Assembly (NCBI GenBank): GCA_964019165.1
Contig: OZ025267.1
Coordinates: 10,590,389-10,654,388, forward strand
Direction of reading: 5' to 3'
Source: Mastigias papua
Taxonomy: Eukaryota > Cnidaria > Scyphozoa > Rhizostomeae > Mastigiidae
DNA length: 64,000 bases
Shown here: positions 47,073 through 58,781 of the stretch, piece by piece
Layout: the number at the start of each line of letters is the position of its first letter
How positions within the stretch are numbered: position 1 is the first letter of the stretch
Position numbers and translations under genes: made by a program
The notes under the pieces: model-generated
The model's input: the letters and a program-made list of their open reading frames with translations, nothing else
The model's database searches: none
Told to the model about the DNA's origin: nothing

Positions 47073-48150
47073 TCAGTATTTAGTTCTATATCCACCAGAC
47101 TTTACAATTCTCTGTAGACGAAGGGTCATTGTCTCTACAGTGCGGTCAATAACAGATGCATCATACTGGAGAAGTGTACTCAAGACCCTTTGTTTAAATG
47201 ATTCAAAGTCCTCCCTGATAATTTTTCGCTTCAATGCATCCTCCCTAAGACTACGCTTAATATTATGAAAATATTTTCTATGGGATTTAGGTCTGGTGAT
47301 CTAGCTGGTATTTCTACAAGTTCAGCACCAATTTCCTGCAAGGCATCTTTCGCTACCATACTTCTTTGGCTTGGGTCGTTATCCATAACAAGCAGTAATT
47401 TCTCCTTGCGTTTTAGCACTGCACAATCCATTAAGACCTTTTGTAGAGTTCCTTGCACATATTTGGCAAACCAAGGTCCGTTCATCTTCTCATATTCTTC
47501 AGCAAGAACCACTCCTGTTGAATGTGAGATGCCCACCAAAAGCTGCAACGAACGTCCCCTGGTAGATTTTTCGATCCTTTGCTCGTATATTTCAGCCCTT
47601 CATTGCTTTTCCTCCAGACTTTTCCACCAGCACATAACGCATCTTCATATGGCTTTTGATTGTGCCTAAAAGAGACACCGTCCAAATACAGAAGAACCTC
47701 GTCTGTCCAAAAGTGTGTGTTATAGTTTTTCAGAGCTGTTTTTGCATACCGCACTCTGCGTTGCCTGTCATCTGATGAAAGTATACCTTTTCTTCTGGAT
47801 CTCAAAAAATGATACCCAGCATCATTTAATGTACGTACAAGAGTTCTGTAGCTGATGCTTGTGATTTCACACTCTTTTGCGACGTCAACGATTCTGACGT
47901 TCGGGTTCTCATCTCTCATTTTGCGGAAAGTTCGAATAAATCTGCCCTTGACTTTCTTCGTCATCAATGTTGGTCGACCCGTTCTCTTCTTCGTACTTTG
48001 GCTAGAAAAGCCCTCCCGACATATCCTCACAGCACTTGATGGTGAGATACTACAGCGTCGAGCAATCTCCCTGTACGACAAGGAGGACTCTCGTCGAAGG
48101 TAGCAGATATACGCTCTGGCTTTGGCACTAATTCTTACGTGAAATACCAT
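47073..48150 (-). pseudogene. Tc1-like DD34E transposase pseudogene, unit 3
   Basis: The open frames are identical to unit 1, including both frameshifts. The one difference noticed in this unit is outside the gene, at 48247. Confidence 0.92.
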
Positions 48151-50261
48151 TTTGTCTCAGTTATTCTGATGCGTGGCGTAGATGAGTATTAGATATATGA
48201 CACCTTTCCTTAGATTCCCCTTTTTACCACTTAGACTTTTCCATTCACCATATTGCACGGACAGGAAATTAGTGGGTTTGAATAGAAACTGTATGCCATA
48301 TGAGTAAAATTTGTCATGTATTGAAGAGTTTCCTGCTGCCAGTATGTGTTTACTACGTATTAATCACTTGTTTTTATTGGACGAGTGTTCGATACTGACA
48401 AGAATGGGGACAAAGAAAGACAATTATGTGTGACTAAGAGACAACTGCGACTATAAGAATAATACACCTAAATTAGCAACTCATGAGGTAGAACTCTATG
48501 AACCCCTTTAATTCTACACCTTCCCCCCAATATATGTAATTTTAGATGGCACCATTGAACTCAGCACTATGGAAAACCCCTACCCCCCACCAACTATTTC
48601 CTGTACACCTCAACGTTTTACAGATTTTCCTCAGACAATCAATGCCAAAAGTCTTGGAACACTTACTGTATTTTTTGATCTGGCTGGTGAGCGTTCCCCT
48701 CTCCCCTTGAAAACAATGTTGATTTATACAGGTTTTATACACAGTAGGTAAGTCAAATTGCATTCACACAACTGTCAGCTAGCCCAACCGTTAATTCAAC
48801 ATTGTTCTGGGGGGTAGGGGGGCGTAATCCGTTGTGCTTCACCGGAATCTCATAATTGTCGCATAAAATGCTGCGGTCAAAGGGTGTTCCAAGGACTTTT
48901 GGCAGTGATTGTCTGAGACAGATACTGCCCATGCAATAGTATGACAATAAAATATATATGTATCATAGGGTTTTCCATGGTCCTGATTTCAATGGAAATA
49001 TTTCCAAATCGATATCTCTATTGGTTTTGGCAGGAGCCATGGTGGGGTACGTGAAAAGGTAGCATTTTCACTGTGAGAGAAAAACTATAAATGTTGTAAC
49101 AGAACATCACGTTCTATGTCAAATTTTCTGGTATGGATTGAAGAGTAGGTTGTATGCTATAAAAACAGAACACTGCTACTGGAATGCCATTCAGTGCACT
49201 TCGCTGCACCAAAAACGAACTACAGCAAAGACGTCGAATCTTCGAGCGACACACCACTTTTTGCCCCTGCAGAAGCACCCATCTCTTTCGTAAAAGCCTC
49301 TGTTATACAAGATTGTGACATTGAAACGATGCAGGTACGATGGGGCTTCTTCTATTTCAAATAGTAGTTCCAGCAACAGGAGCAGAAAATGCCTCCCCAT
49401 GCGGTCATTGTTTCACAAAGATGTTGTTGCAATAGTGGGCATAGGCACGTCACTTTTGTAAACACTATTGTTCCTCCGTAGCGTTGACAAGCTACGGTGT
49501 CATTGTAATGGTAGCGAAAGTGCAATTTGGCCACGGTTTACCATTTCTATTTTCCCTTCTATCCTTTACTGGTAGTAGGTACCCAAGAACGGACAATGCT
49601 AAAAGTGGTACATCGATATGTACCTTCATGAGATGACGCGAAAATACATGTCTATTACTCGTACCTTAGTGAAATCTGGGAAATAGCCACGGTTTACCAT
49701 TTTACGCAGATAAACATGAATAGGATCAAAGTCAGATTTCAAAAAATGGTAAACCGTGCAGTTTTTCTCGTTTTTCTCAGAAAATCTAGAGCAGATTTAT
49801 TCACAAATATAGACAGCTGTAGTTTGTGTTCATGTACCACTTTTTCCAAACTTGCAGCAATATCGAAGAATTCATTCGTATTTTATAAGGAAAACTAGAA
49901 TGGTAAACCGTGATGGTAAACCGTTGGAATATACCATTGGAGACGGAATCCAATTCAATGCGACTTTGGGCTGAATTGAGTTTAATGCTTTATAGGTATA
50001 GGGCCGCAGTTTTTTTAAGCAAAAGTGTGGCATTGGGTCGTTTAAGGCCATATTAGAGGAAAATTTTTCACTTATCTGCATAATTCCATCGTCTCCTTAT
50101 ACAAGTCAAAGGGCGACTGGTATTCATTGAGGACACCTTGTTGAGGACACCTTGGGAGACCATAGACAAGGGAAAATTCGCTGTAATACTGCATAATTCA
50201 TATGGTTTAAATACTAATGAACAAGCTGTAAGATATAATATTGCAAGTAATTTGAATGAAT

Positions 50262-51339
50262 TCAGTATTTAGTTCTATATCCACCAGACTTTACAATTCT
50301 CTGTAGACGAAGGGTCATTGTCTCTACAGTGCGGTCAATAACAGATGCATCATACTGGAGAAGTGTACTCAAGACCCTTTGTTTAAATGATTCAAAGTCC
50401 TCCCTGATAATTTTTCGCTTCAATGCATCCTCCCTAAGACTACGCTTAATATTATGAAAATATTTTCTATGGGATTTAGGTCTGGTGATCTAGCTGGTAT
50501 TTCTACAAGTTCAGCACCAATTTCCTGCAAGGCATCTTTCGCTACCATACTTCTTTGGCTTGGGTCGTTATCCATAACAAGCAGTAATTTCTCCTTGCGT
50601 TTTAGCACTGCACAATCCATTAAGACCTTTTGTAGAGTTCCTTGCACATATTTGGCAAACCAAGGTCCGTTCATCTTCTCATATTCTTCAGCAAGAACCA
50701 CTCCTGTTGAATGTGAGATGCCCACCAAAAGCTGCAACGAACGTCCCCTGGTAGATTTTTCGATCCTTTGCTCGTATATTTCAGCCCTTCATTGCTTTTC
50801 CTCCAGACTTTTCCACCAGCACATAACGCATCTTCATATGGCTTTTGATTGTGCCTAAAAGAGACACCGTCCAAATACAGAAGAACCTCGTCTGTCCAAA
50901 AGTGTGTGTTATAGTTTTTCAGAGCTGTTTTTGCATACCGCACTCTGCGTTGCCTGTCATCTGATGAAAGTATACCTTTTCTTCTGGATCTCAAAAAATG
51001 ATACCCAGCATCATTTAATGTACGTACAAGAGTTCTGTAGCTGATGCTTGTGATTTCACACTCTTTTGCGACGTCAACGATTCTGACGTTCGGGTTCTCA
51101 TCTCTCATTTTGCGGAAAGTTCGAATAAATCTGCCCTTGACTTTCTTCGTCATCAATGTTGGTCGACCCGTTCTCTTCTTCGTACTTTGGCTAGAAAAGC
51201 CCTCCCGACATATCCTCACAGCACTTGATGGTGAGATACTACAGCGTCGAGCAATCTCCCTGTACGACAAGGAGGACTCTCGTCGAAGGTAGCAGATATA
51301 CGCTCTGGCTTTGGCACTAATTCTTACGTGAAATACCAT
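50262..51339 (-). pseudogene. Tc1-like DD34E transposase pseudogene, unit 4
   Basis: The open frames are identical to unit 1, including both frameshifts. No private difference was noticed. Confidence 0.92.
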
Positions 51340-53450
51340 TTTGTCTCAGTTATTCTGATGCGTGGCGTAGATGAGTATTAGATATATGACACCTTTCCTT
51401 AGATTCCCCTTTTTACCACTTAGACTTTTCCATTCGCCATATTGCACGGACAGGAAATTAGTGGGTTTGAATAGAAACTGTATGCCATATGAGTAAAATT
51501 TGTCATGTATTGAAGAGTTTCCTGCTGCCAGTATGTGTTTACTACGTATTAATCACTTGTTTTTATTGGACGAGTGTTCGATACTGACAAGAATGGGGAC
51601 AAAGAAAGACAATTATGTGTGACTAAGAGACAACTGCGACTATAAGAATAATACACCTAAATTAGCAACTCATGAGGTAGAACTCTATGAACCCCTTTAA
51701 TTCTACACCTTCCCCCCAATATATGTAATTTTAGATGGCACCATTGAACTCAGCACTATGGAAAACCCCTACCCCCCACCAACTATTTCCTGTACACCTC
51801 AACGTTTTACAGATTTTCCTCAGACAATCAATGCCAAAAGTCTTGGAACACTTACTGTATTTTTTGATCTGGCTGGTGAGCGTTCCCCTCTCCCCTTGAA
51901 AACAATGTTGATTTATACAGGTTTTATACACAGTAGGTAAGTCAAATTGCATTCACACAACTGTCAGCTAGCCCAACCGTTAATTCAACATTGTTCTGGG
52001 GGGTAGGGGGGCGTAATCCGTTGTGCTTCACCGGAATCTCATAATTGTCGCATAAAATGCTGCGGTCAAAGGGTGTTCCAAGGACTTTTGGCAGTGATTG
52101 TCTGAGACAGATACTGCCCATGCAATAGTATGACAATAAAATATATATGTATCATAGGGTTTTCCATGGTCCTGATTTCAATGGAAATATTTCCAAATCG
52201 ATATCTCTATTGGTTTTGGCAGGAGCCATGGTGGGGTACGTGAAAAGGTAGCATTTTCACTGTGAGAGAAAAACTATAAATGTTGTAACAGAACATCACG
52301 TTCTATGTCAAATTTTCTGGTATGGATTGAAGAGTAGGTTGTATGCTATAAAAACAGAACACTGCTACTGGAATGCCATTCAGTGCACTTCGCTGCACCA
52401 AAAACGAACTACAGCAAAGACGTCGAATCTTCGAGCGACACACCACTTTTTGCCCCTGCAGAAGCACCCATCTCTTTCGTAAAAGCCTCTGTTATACAAG
52501 ATTGTGACATTGAAACGATGCAGGTACGATGGGGCTTCTTCTATTTCAAATAGTAGTTCCAGCAACAGGAGCAGAAAATGCCTCCCCATGCGGTCATTGT
52601 TTCACAAAGATGTTGTTGCAATAGTGGGCATAGGCACGTCACTTTTGTAAACACTATTGTTCCTCCGTAGCGTTGACAAGCTACGGTGTCATTGTAATGG
52701 TAGCGAAAGTGCAATTTGGCCACGGTTTACCATTTCTATTTTCCCTTCTATCCTTTACTGGTAGTAGGTACCCAAGAACGGACAATGCTAAAAGTGGTAC
52801 ATCGATATGTACCTTCATGAGATGACGCGAAAATACATGTCTATTACTCGTACCTTAGTGAAATCTGGGAAATAGCCACGGTTTACCATTTTACGCAGAT
52901 AAACATGAATAGGATCAAAGTCAGATTTCAAAAAATGGTAAACCGTGCAGTTTTTCTCGTTTTTCTCAGAAAATCTAGAGCAGATTTATTCACAAATATA
53001 GACAGCTGTAGTTTGTGTTCATGTACCACTTTTTCCAAACTTGCAGCAATATCGAAGAATTCATTCGTATTTTATAAGGAAAACTAGAATGGTAAACCGT
53101 GATGGTAAACCGTTGGAATATACCATTGGAGACGGAATCCAATTCAATGCGACTTTGGGCTGAATTGAGTTTAATGCTTTATAGGTATAGGGCCGCAGTT
53201 TTTTTAAGCAAAAGTGTGGCATTGGGTCGTTTAAGGCCATATTAGAGGAAAATTTTTCACTTATCTGCATAATTCCATCGTCTCCTTATACAAGTCAAAG
53301 GGCGACTGGTATTCATTGAGGACACCTTGTTGAGGACACCTTGGGAGACCATAGACAAGGGAAAATTCGCTGTAATACTGCATAATTCATATGGTTTAAA
53401 TACTAATGAACAAGCTGTAAGATATAATATTGCAAGTAATTTGAATGAAT

Positions 53451-54528
53451 TCAGTATTTAGTTCTATATCCACCAGACTTTACAATTCTCTGTAGACGAA
53501 GGGTCATTGTCTCTACAGTGCGGTCAATAACAGATGCATCATACTGGAGAAGTGTACTCAAGACCCTTTGTTTAAATGATTCAAAGTCCTCCCTGATAAT
53601 TTTTCGCTTCAATGCATCCTCCCTAAGACTACGCTTAATATTATGAAAATATTTTCTATGGGATTTAGGTCTGGTGATCTAGCTGGTATTTCTACAAGTT
53701 CAGCACCAATTTCCTGCAAGGCATCTTTCGCTACCATACTTCTTTGGCTTGGGTCGTTATCCATAACAAGCAGTAATTTCTCCTTGCGTTTTAGCACTGC
53801 ACAATCCATTAAGACCTTTTGTAGAGTTCCTTGCACATATTTGGCAAACCAAGGTCCGTTCATCTTCTCATATTCTTCAGCAAGAACCACTCCTGTTGAA
53901 TGTGAGATGCCCACCAAAAGCTGCAACGAACGTCCCCTGGTAGATTTTTCGATCCTTTGCTCGTATATTTCAGCCCTTCATTGCTTTTCCTCCAGACTTT
54001 TCCACCAGCACATAACGCATCTTCATATGGCTTTTGATTGTGCCTAAAAGAGACACCGTCCAAATACAGAAGAACCTCGTCTGTCCAAAAGTGTGTGTTA
54101 TAGTTTTTCAGAGCTGTTTTTGCATACCGCACTCTGCGTTGCCTGTCATCTGATGAAAGTATACCTTTTCTTCTGGATCTCAAAAAATGATACCCAGCAT
54201 CATTTAATGTACGTACAAGAGTTCTGTAGCTGATGCTTGTGATTTCACACTCTTTTGCGACGTCAACGATTCTGACGTTCGGGTTCTCATCTCTCATTTT
54301 GCGGAAAGTTCGAATAAATCTGCCCTTGACTTTCTTCGTCATCAATGTTGGTCGACCCGTTCTCTTCTTCGTACTTTGGCTAGAAAAGCCCTCCCGACAT
54401 ATCCTCACAGCACTTGATGGTGAGATACTACAGCGTCGAGCAATCTCCCTGTACGACAAGGAGGACTCTCGTCGAAGGTAGCAGATATACGCTCTGGCTT
54501 TGGCACTAATTCTTACGTGAAATACCAT
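53451..54528 (-). pseudogene. Tc1-like DD34E transposase pseudogene, unit 5
   Basis: The open frames are identical to unit 1, including both frameshifts. No private difference was noticed. Confidence 0.92.
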
Positions 54529-56639
54529 TTTGTCTCAGTTATTCTGATGCGTGGCGTAGATGAGTATTAGATATATGACACCTTTCCTTAGATTCCCCTT
54601 TTTACCACTTAGACTTTTCCATTCGCCATATTGCACGGACAGGAAATTAGTGGGTTTGAATAGAAACTGTATGCCATATGAGTAAAATTTGTCATGTATT
54701 GAAGAGTTTCCTGCTGCCAGTATGTGTTTACTACGTATTAATCACTTGTTTTTATTGGACGAGTGTTCGATACTGACAAGAATGGGGACAAAGAAAGACA
54801 ATTATGTGTGACTAAGAGACAACTGCGACTATAAGAATAATACACCTAAATTAGCAACTCATGAGGTAGAACTCTATGAACCCCTTTAATTCTACACCTT
54901 CCCCCCAATATATGTAATTTTAGATGGCACCATTGAACTCAGCACTATGGAAAACCCCTACCCCCCACCAACTATTTCCTGTACACCTCAACGTTTTACA
55001 GATTTTCCTCAGACAATCAATGCCAAACGTCTTGGAACACTTACTGTATTTTTTGATCTGGCTGGTGAGCGTTCCCCTCTCCCCTTGAAAACAATGTTGA
55101 TTTATACAGGTTTTATACACAGTAGGTAAGTCAAATTGCATTCACACAACTGTCAGCTAGCCCAACCGTTAATTCAACATTGTTCTGGGGGGTAGGGGGG
55201 CGTAATCCGTTGTGCTTCACCGGAATCTCATAATTGTCGCATAAAATGCTGCGGTCAAAGGGTGTTCCAAGGACTTTTGGCAGTGATTGTCTGAGACAGA
55301 TACTGCCCATGCAATAGTATGACAATAAAATATATATGTATCATAGGGTTTTCCATGGTCCTGATTTCAATGGAAATATTTCCAAATCGATATCTCTATT
55401 GGTTTTGGCAGGAGCCATGGTGGGGTACGTGAAAAGGTAGCATTTTCACTGTGAGAGAAAAACTATAAATGTTGTAACAGAACATCACGTTCTATGTCAA
55501 ATTTTCTGGTATGGATTGAAGAGTAGGTTGTATGCTATAAAAACAGAACACTGCTACTGGAATGCCATTCAGTGCACTTCGCTGCACCAAAAACGAACTA
55601 CAGCAAAGACGTCGAATCTTCGAGCGACACACCACTTTTTGCCCCTGCAGAAGCACCCATCTCTTTCGTAAAAGCCTCTGTTATACAAGATTGTGACATT
55701 GAAACGATGCAGGTACGATGGGGCTTCTTCTATTTCAAATAGTAGTTCCAGCAACAGGAGCAGAAAATGCCTCCCCATGCGGTCATTGTTTCACAAAGAT
55801 GTTGTTGCAATAGTGGGCATAGGCACGTCACTTTTGTAAACACTATTGTTCCTCCGTAGCGTTGACAAGCTACGGTGTCATTGTAATGGTAGCGAAAGTG
55901 CAATTTGGCCACGGTTTACCATTTCTATTTTCCCTTCTATCCTTTACTGGTAGTAGGTACCCAAGAACGGACAATGCTAAAAGTGGTACATCGATATGTA
56001 CCTTCATGAGATGACGCGAAAATACATGTCTATTACTCGTACCTTAGTGAAATCTGGGAAATAGCCACGGTTTACCATTTTACGCAGATAAACATGAATA
56101 GGATCAAAGTCAGATTTCAAAAAATGGTAAACCGTGCAGTTTTTCTCGTTTTTCTCAGAAAATCTAGAGCAGATTTATTCACAAATATAGACAGCTGTAG
56201 TTTGTGTTCATGTACCACTTTTTCCAAACTTGCAGCAATATCGAAGAATTCATTCGTATTTTATAAGGAAAACTAGAATGGTAAACCGTGATGGTAAACC
56301 GTTGGAATATACCATTGGAGACGGAATCCAATTCAATGCGACTTTGGGCTGAATTGAGTTTAATGCTTTATAGGTATAGGGCCGCAGTTTTTTTAAGCAA
56401 AAGTGTGGCATTGGGTCGTTTAAGGCCATATTAGAGGAAAATTTTTCACTTATCTGCATAATTCCATCGTCTCCTTATACAAGTCAAAGGGCGACTGGTA
56501 TTCATTGAGGACACCTTGTTGAGGACACCTTGGGAGACCATAGACAAGGGAAAATTCGCTGTAATACTGCATAATTCATATGGTTTAAATACTAATGAAC
56601 AAGCTGTAAGATATAATATTGCAAGTAATTTGAATGAAT

Positions 56640-57717
56640 TCAGTATTTAGTTCTATATCCACCAGACTTTACAATTCTCTGTAGACGAAGGGTCATTGTC
56701 TCTACAGTGCGGTCAATAACAGATGCATCATACTGGAGAAGTGTACTCAAGACCCTTTGTTTAAATGATTCAAAGTCCTCCCTGATAATTTTTCGCTTCA
56801 ATGCATCCTCCCTAAGACTACGCTTAATATTATGAAAATATTTTCTATGGGATTTAGGTCTGGTGATCTAGCTGGTATTTCTACAAGTTCAGCACCAATT
56901 TCCTGCAAGGCATCTTTCGCTACCATACTTCTTTGGCTTGGGTCGTTATCCATAACAAGCAGTAATTTCTCCTTGCGTTTTAGCACTGCACAATCCATTA
57001 AGACCTTTTGTAGAGTTCCTTGCACATATTTGGCAAACCAAGGTCCGTTCATCTTCTCATATTCTTCAGCAAGAACCACTCCTGTTGAATGTGAGATGCC
57101 CACCAAAAGCTGCAACGAACGTCCCCTGGTAGATTTTTCGATCCTTTGCTCGTATATTTCAGCCCTTCATTGCTTTTCCTCCAGACTTTTCCACCAGCAC
57201 ATAACGCATCTTCATATGGCTTTTGATTGTGCCTAAAAGAGACACCGTCCAAATACAGAAGAACCTCGTCTGTCCAAAAGTGTGTGTTATAGTTTTTCAG
57301 AGCTGTTTTTGCATACCGCACTCTGCGTTGCCTGTCATCTGATGAAAGTATACCTTTTCTTCTGGATCTCAAAAAATGATACCCAGCATCATTTAATGTA
57401 CGTACAAGAGTTCTGTAGCTGATGCTTGTGATTTCACACTCTTTTGCGACGTCAACGATTCTGACGTTCGGGTTCTCATCTCTCATTTTGCGGAAAGTTC
57501 GAATAAATCTGCCCTTGACTTTCTTCGTCATCAATGTTGGTCGACCCGTTCTCTTCTTCGTACTTTGGCTAGAAAAGCCCTCCCGACATATCCTCACAGC
57601 ACTTGATGGTGAGATACTACAGCGTCGAGCAATCTCCCTGTACGACAAGGAGGACTCTCGTCGAAGGTAGCAGATATACGCTCTGGCTTTGGCACTAATT
57701 CTTACGTGAAATACCAT
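56640..57717 (-). pseudogene. Tc1-like DD34E transposase pseudogene, unit 6
   Basis: The open frames are identical to unit 1, including both frameshifts. This unit shares the C at its start (55028) with unit 2 (42272). Confidence 0.92.
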
Positions 57718-58240
57718 TTTGTCTCAGTTATTCTGATGCGTGGCGTAGATGAGTATTAGATATATGACACCTTTCCTTAGATTCCCCTTTTTACCACTTA
57801 GACTTTTCCATTCGCCATATTGCACGGACAGGAAATTAGTGGGTTTGAATAGAAACTGTATGCCATATGAGTAAAATTTGTCATGTATTGAAGAGTTTCC
57901 TGCTGCCAGTATGTGTTTACTACGTATTAATCACTTGTTTTTATTGGACGAGTGTTCGATACTGACAAGAATGGGGACAAAGAAAGACAATTATGTGTGA
58001 CTAAGAGACAACTGCGACTATAAGAATAATACACCTAAATTAGCAACTCATGAGGTAGAACTCTATGAACCCCTTTAATTCTACACCTTCCCCCCAATAT
58101 ATGTAATTTTAGATGGCACCATTGAACTCAGCACTATGGAAAACCCCTACCCCCCACCAACTATTTCCTGTACACCTCAACGTTTTACAGATTTTCCTCA
58201 GACAATCAATGCCAAAAGTCTTGGAACACTTACTGTATTT

Positions 58241-58719
58241 TGTTAAGCCTATCTTTTATGAAGGGGCTCAACTGTGAGTTCTTAGGGCAACAATTTCTTA
58301 AAAGTCTGTACGATATTTCAACGTTCTATTTACGAATAAGAATAAAACTTACGACCTGAAGGCTTGATACAGGAATCTATCGGCAAGGACCTTCTCTTGA
58401 ATTCAACAGGTCAATCTTGATGTGCCCTACGCTATACTATCAGAGTTTTCTAAAAAAATAATACCAGCTTGGCAGAACGTCTACTTCTCTCTAACCAAAA
58501 AGACTCTTATCTACCTCTAAAACTACGCCTTTTATAACTCACAGCTAATAGATTACGAAATGCAGTAAAAATAAGAATTAACAGTAAATTGTCCAATCTG
58601 GTTCTTCCTACGGGTTTCTGATGCAATTATTGCACCAGCAGTTGCGATTTAATTTTGAAATAGTTATAACGTCATTCCTCAATCTGTGCAAACTGGCGAT
58701 GAGCCTCCTTTTCGTAACA
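58241..58719 (-). repeat. 3' LTR, 479 bp
   Basis: On the minus strand it begins TGTTACG (58719 downward) and ends CTTAACA at 58241, giving the 5-bp terminal inverted repeat TGTTA...TAACA with TG...CA ends. The boundary at 58241 coincides with the loss of identity to the tandem unit. The matching 5' LTR should lie just past 64000. Confidence 0.8.
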
Positions 58720-58723
58720 TGAC

Positions 58724-58734
58724 TCCCCCCTTTT
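58724..58734 (-). promoter_or_regulatory. Polypurine tract
   Basis: The minus strand reads AAAAGGGGGGA four bases before the LTR TG. It serves as the plus-strand primer site in LTR retrotransposons. The gap of GTCA between tract and TG is slightly larger than usual. Confidence 0.75.
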
Positions 58735-58781
58735 AGGACAAGCCTCCCGGCTTGAGCTGGGGACGGATGTCCATAGGCAGT

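Larger units (their letters stand above)
39068..58241. repeat. Tandem array: six 3189-bp units plus 40 bp of a seventh
   Basis: Units start at 39068, 42257, 45446, 48635, 51824 and 55013, all head to tail with exactly 3189-bp spacing and almost no sequence difference. The seventh copy begins at 58202 and is interrupted after 40 bp by the LTR of a Ty3/gypsy element. Differences I noticed are single bases: C at 42272 and 55028 (A in the other copies), C at 44007 (A elsewhere), and A at 48247 (G elsewhere). Each unit carries one dead DD34E transposase (minus), a 13-mer cluster and an inverted-repeat pair. Confidence 0.97.

Noticed and set aside
39068..58241. CRISPR-like or other regularly spaced repeat system
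   Set aside because: The repeat is a 3.2-kb eukaryotic transposon-derived unit in direct tandem, with no short repeat-spacer structure and no associated nuclease genes.
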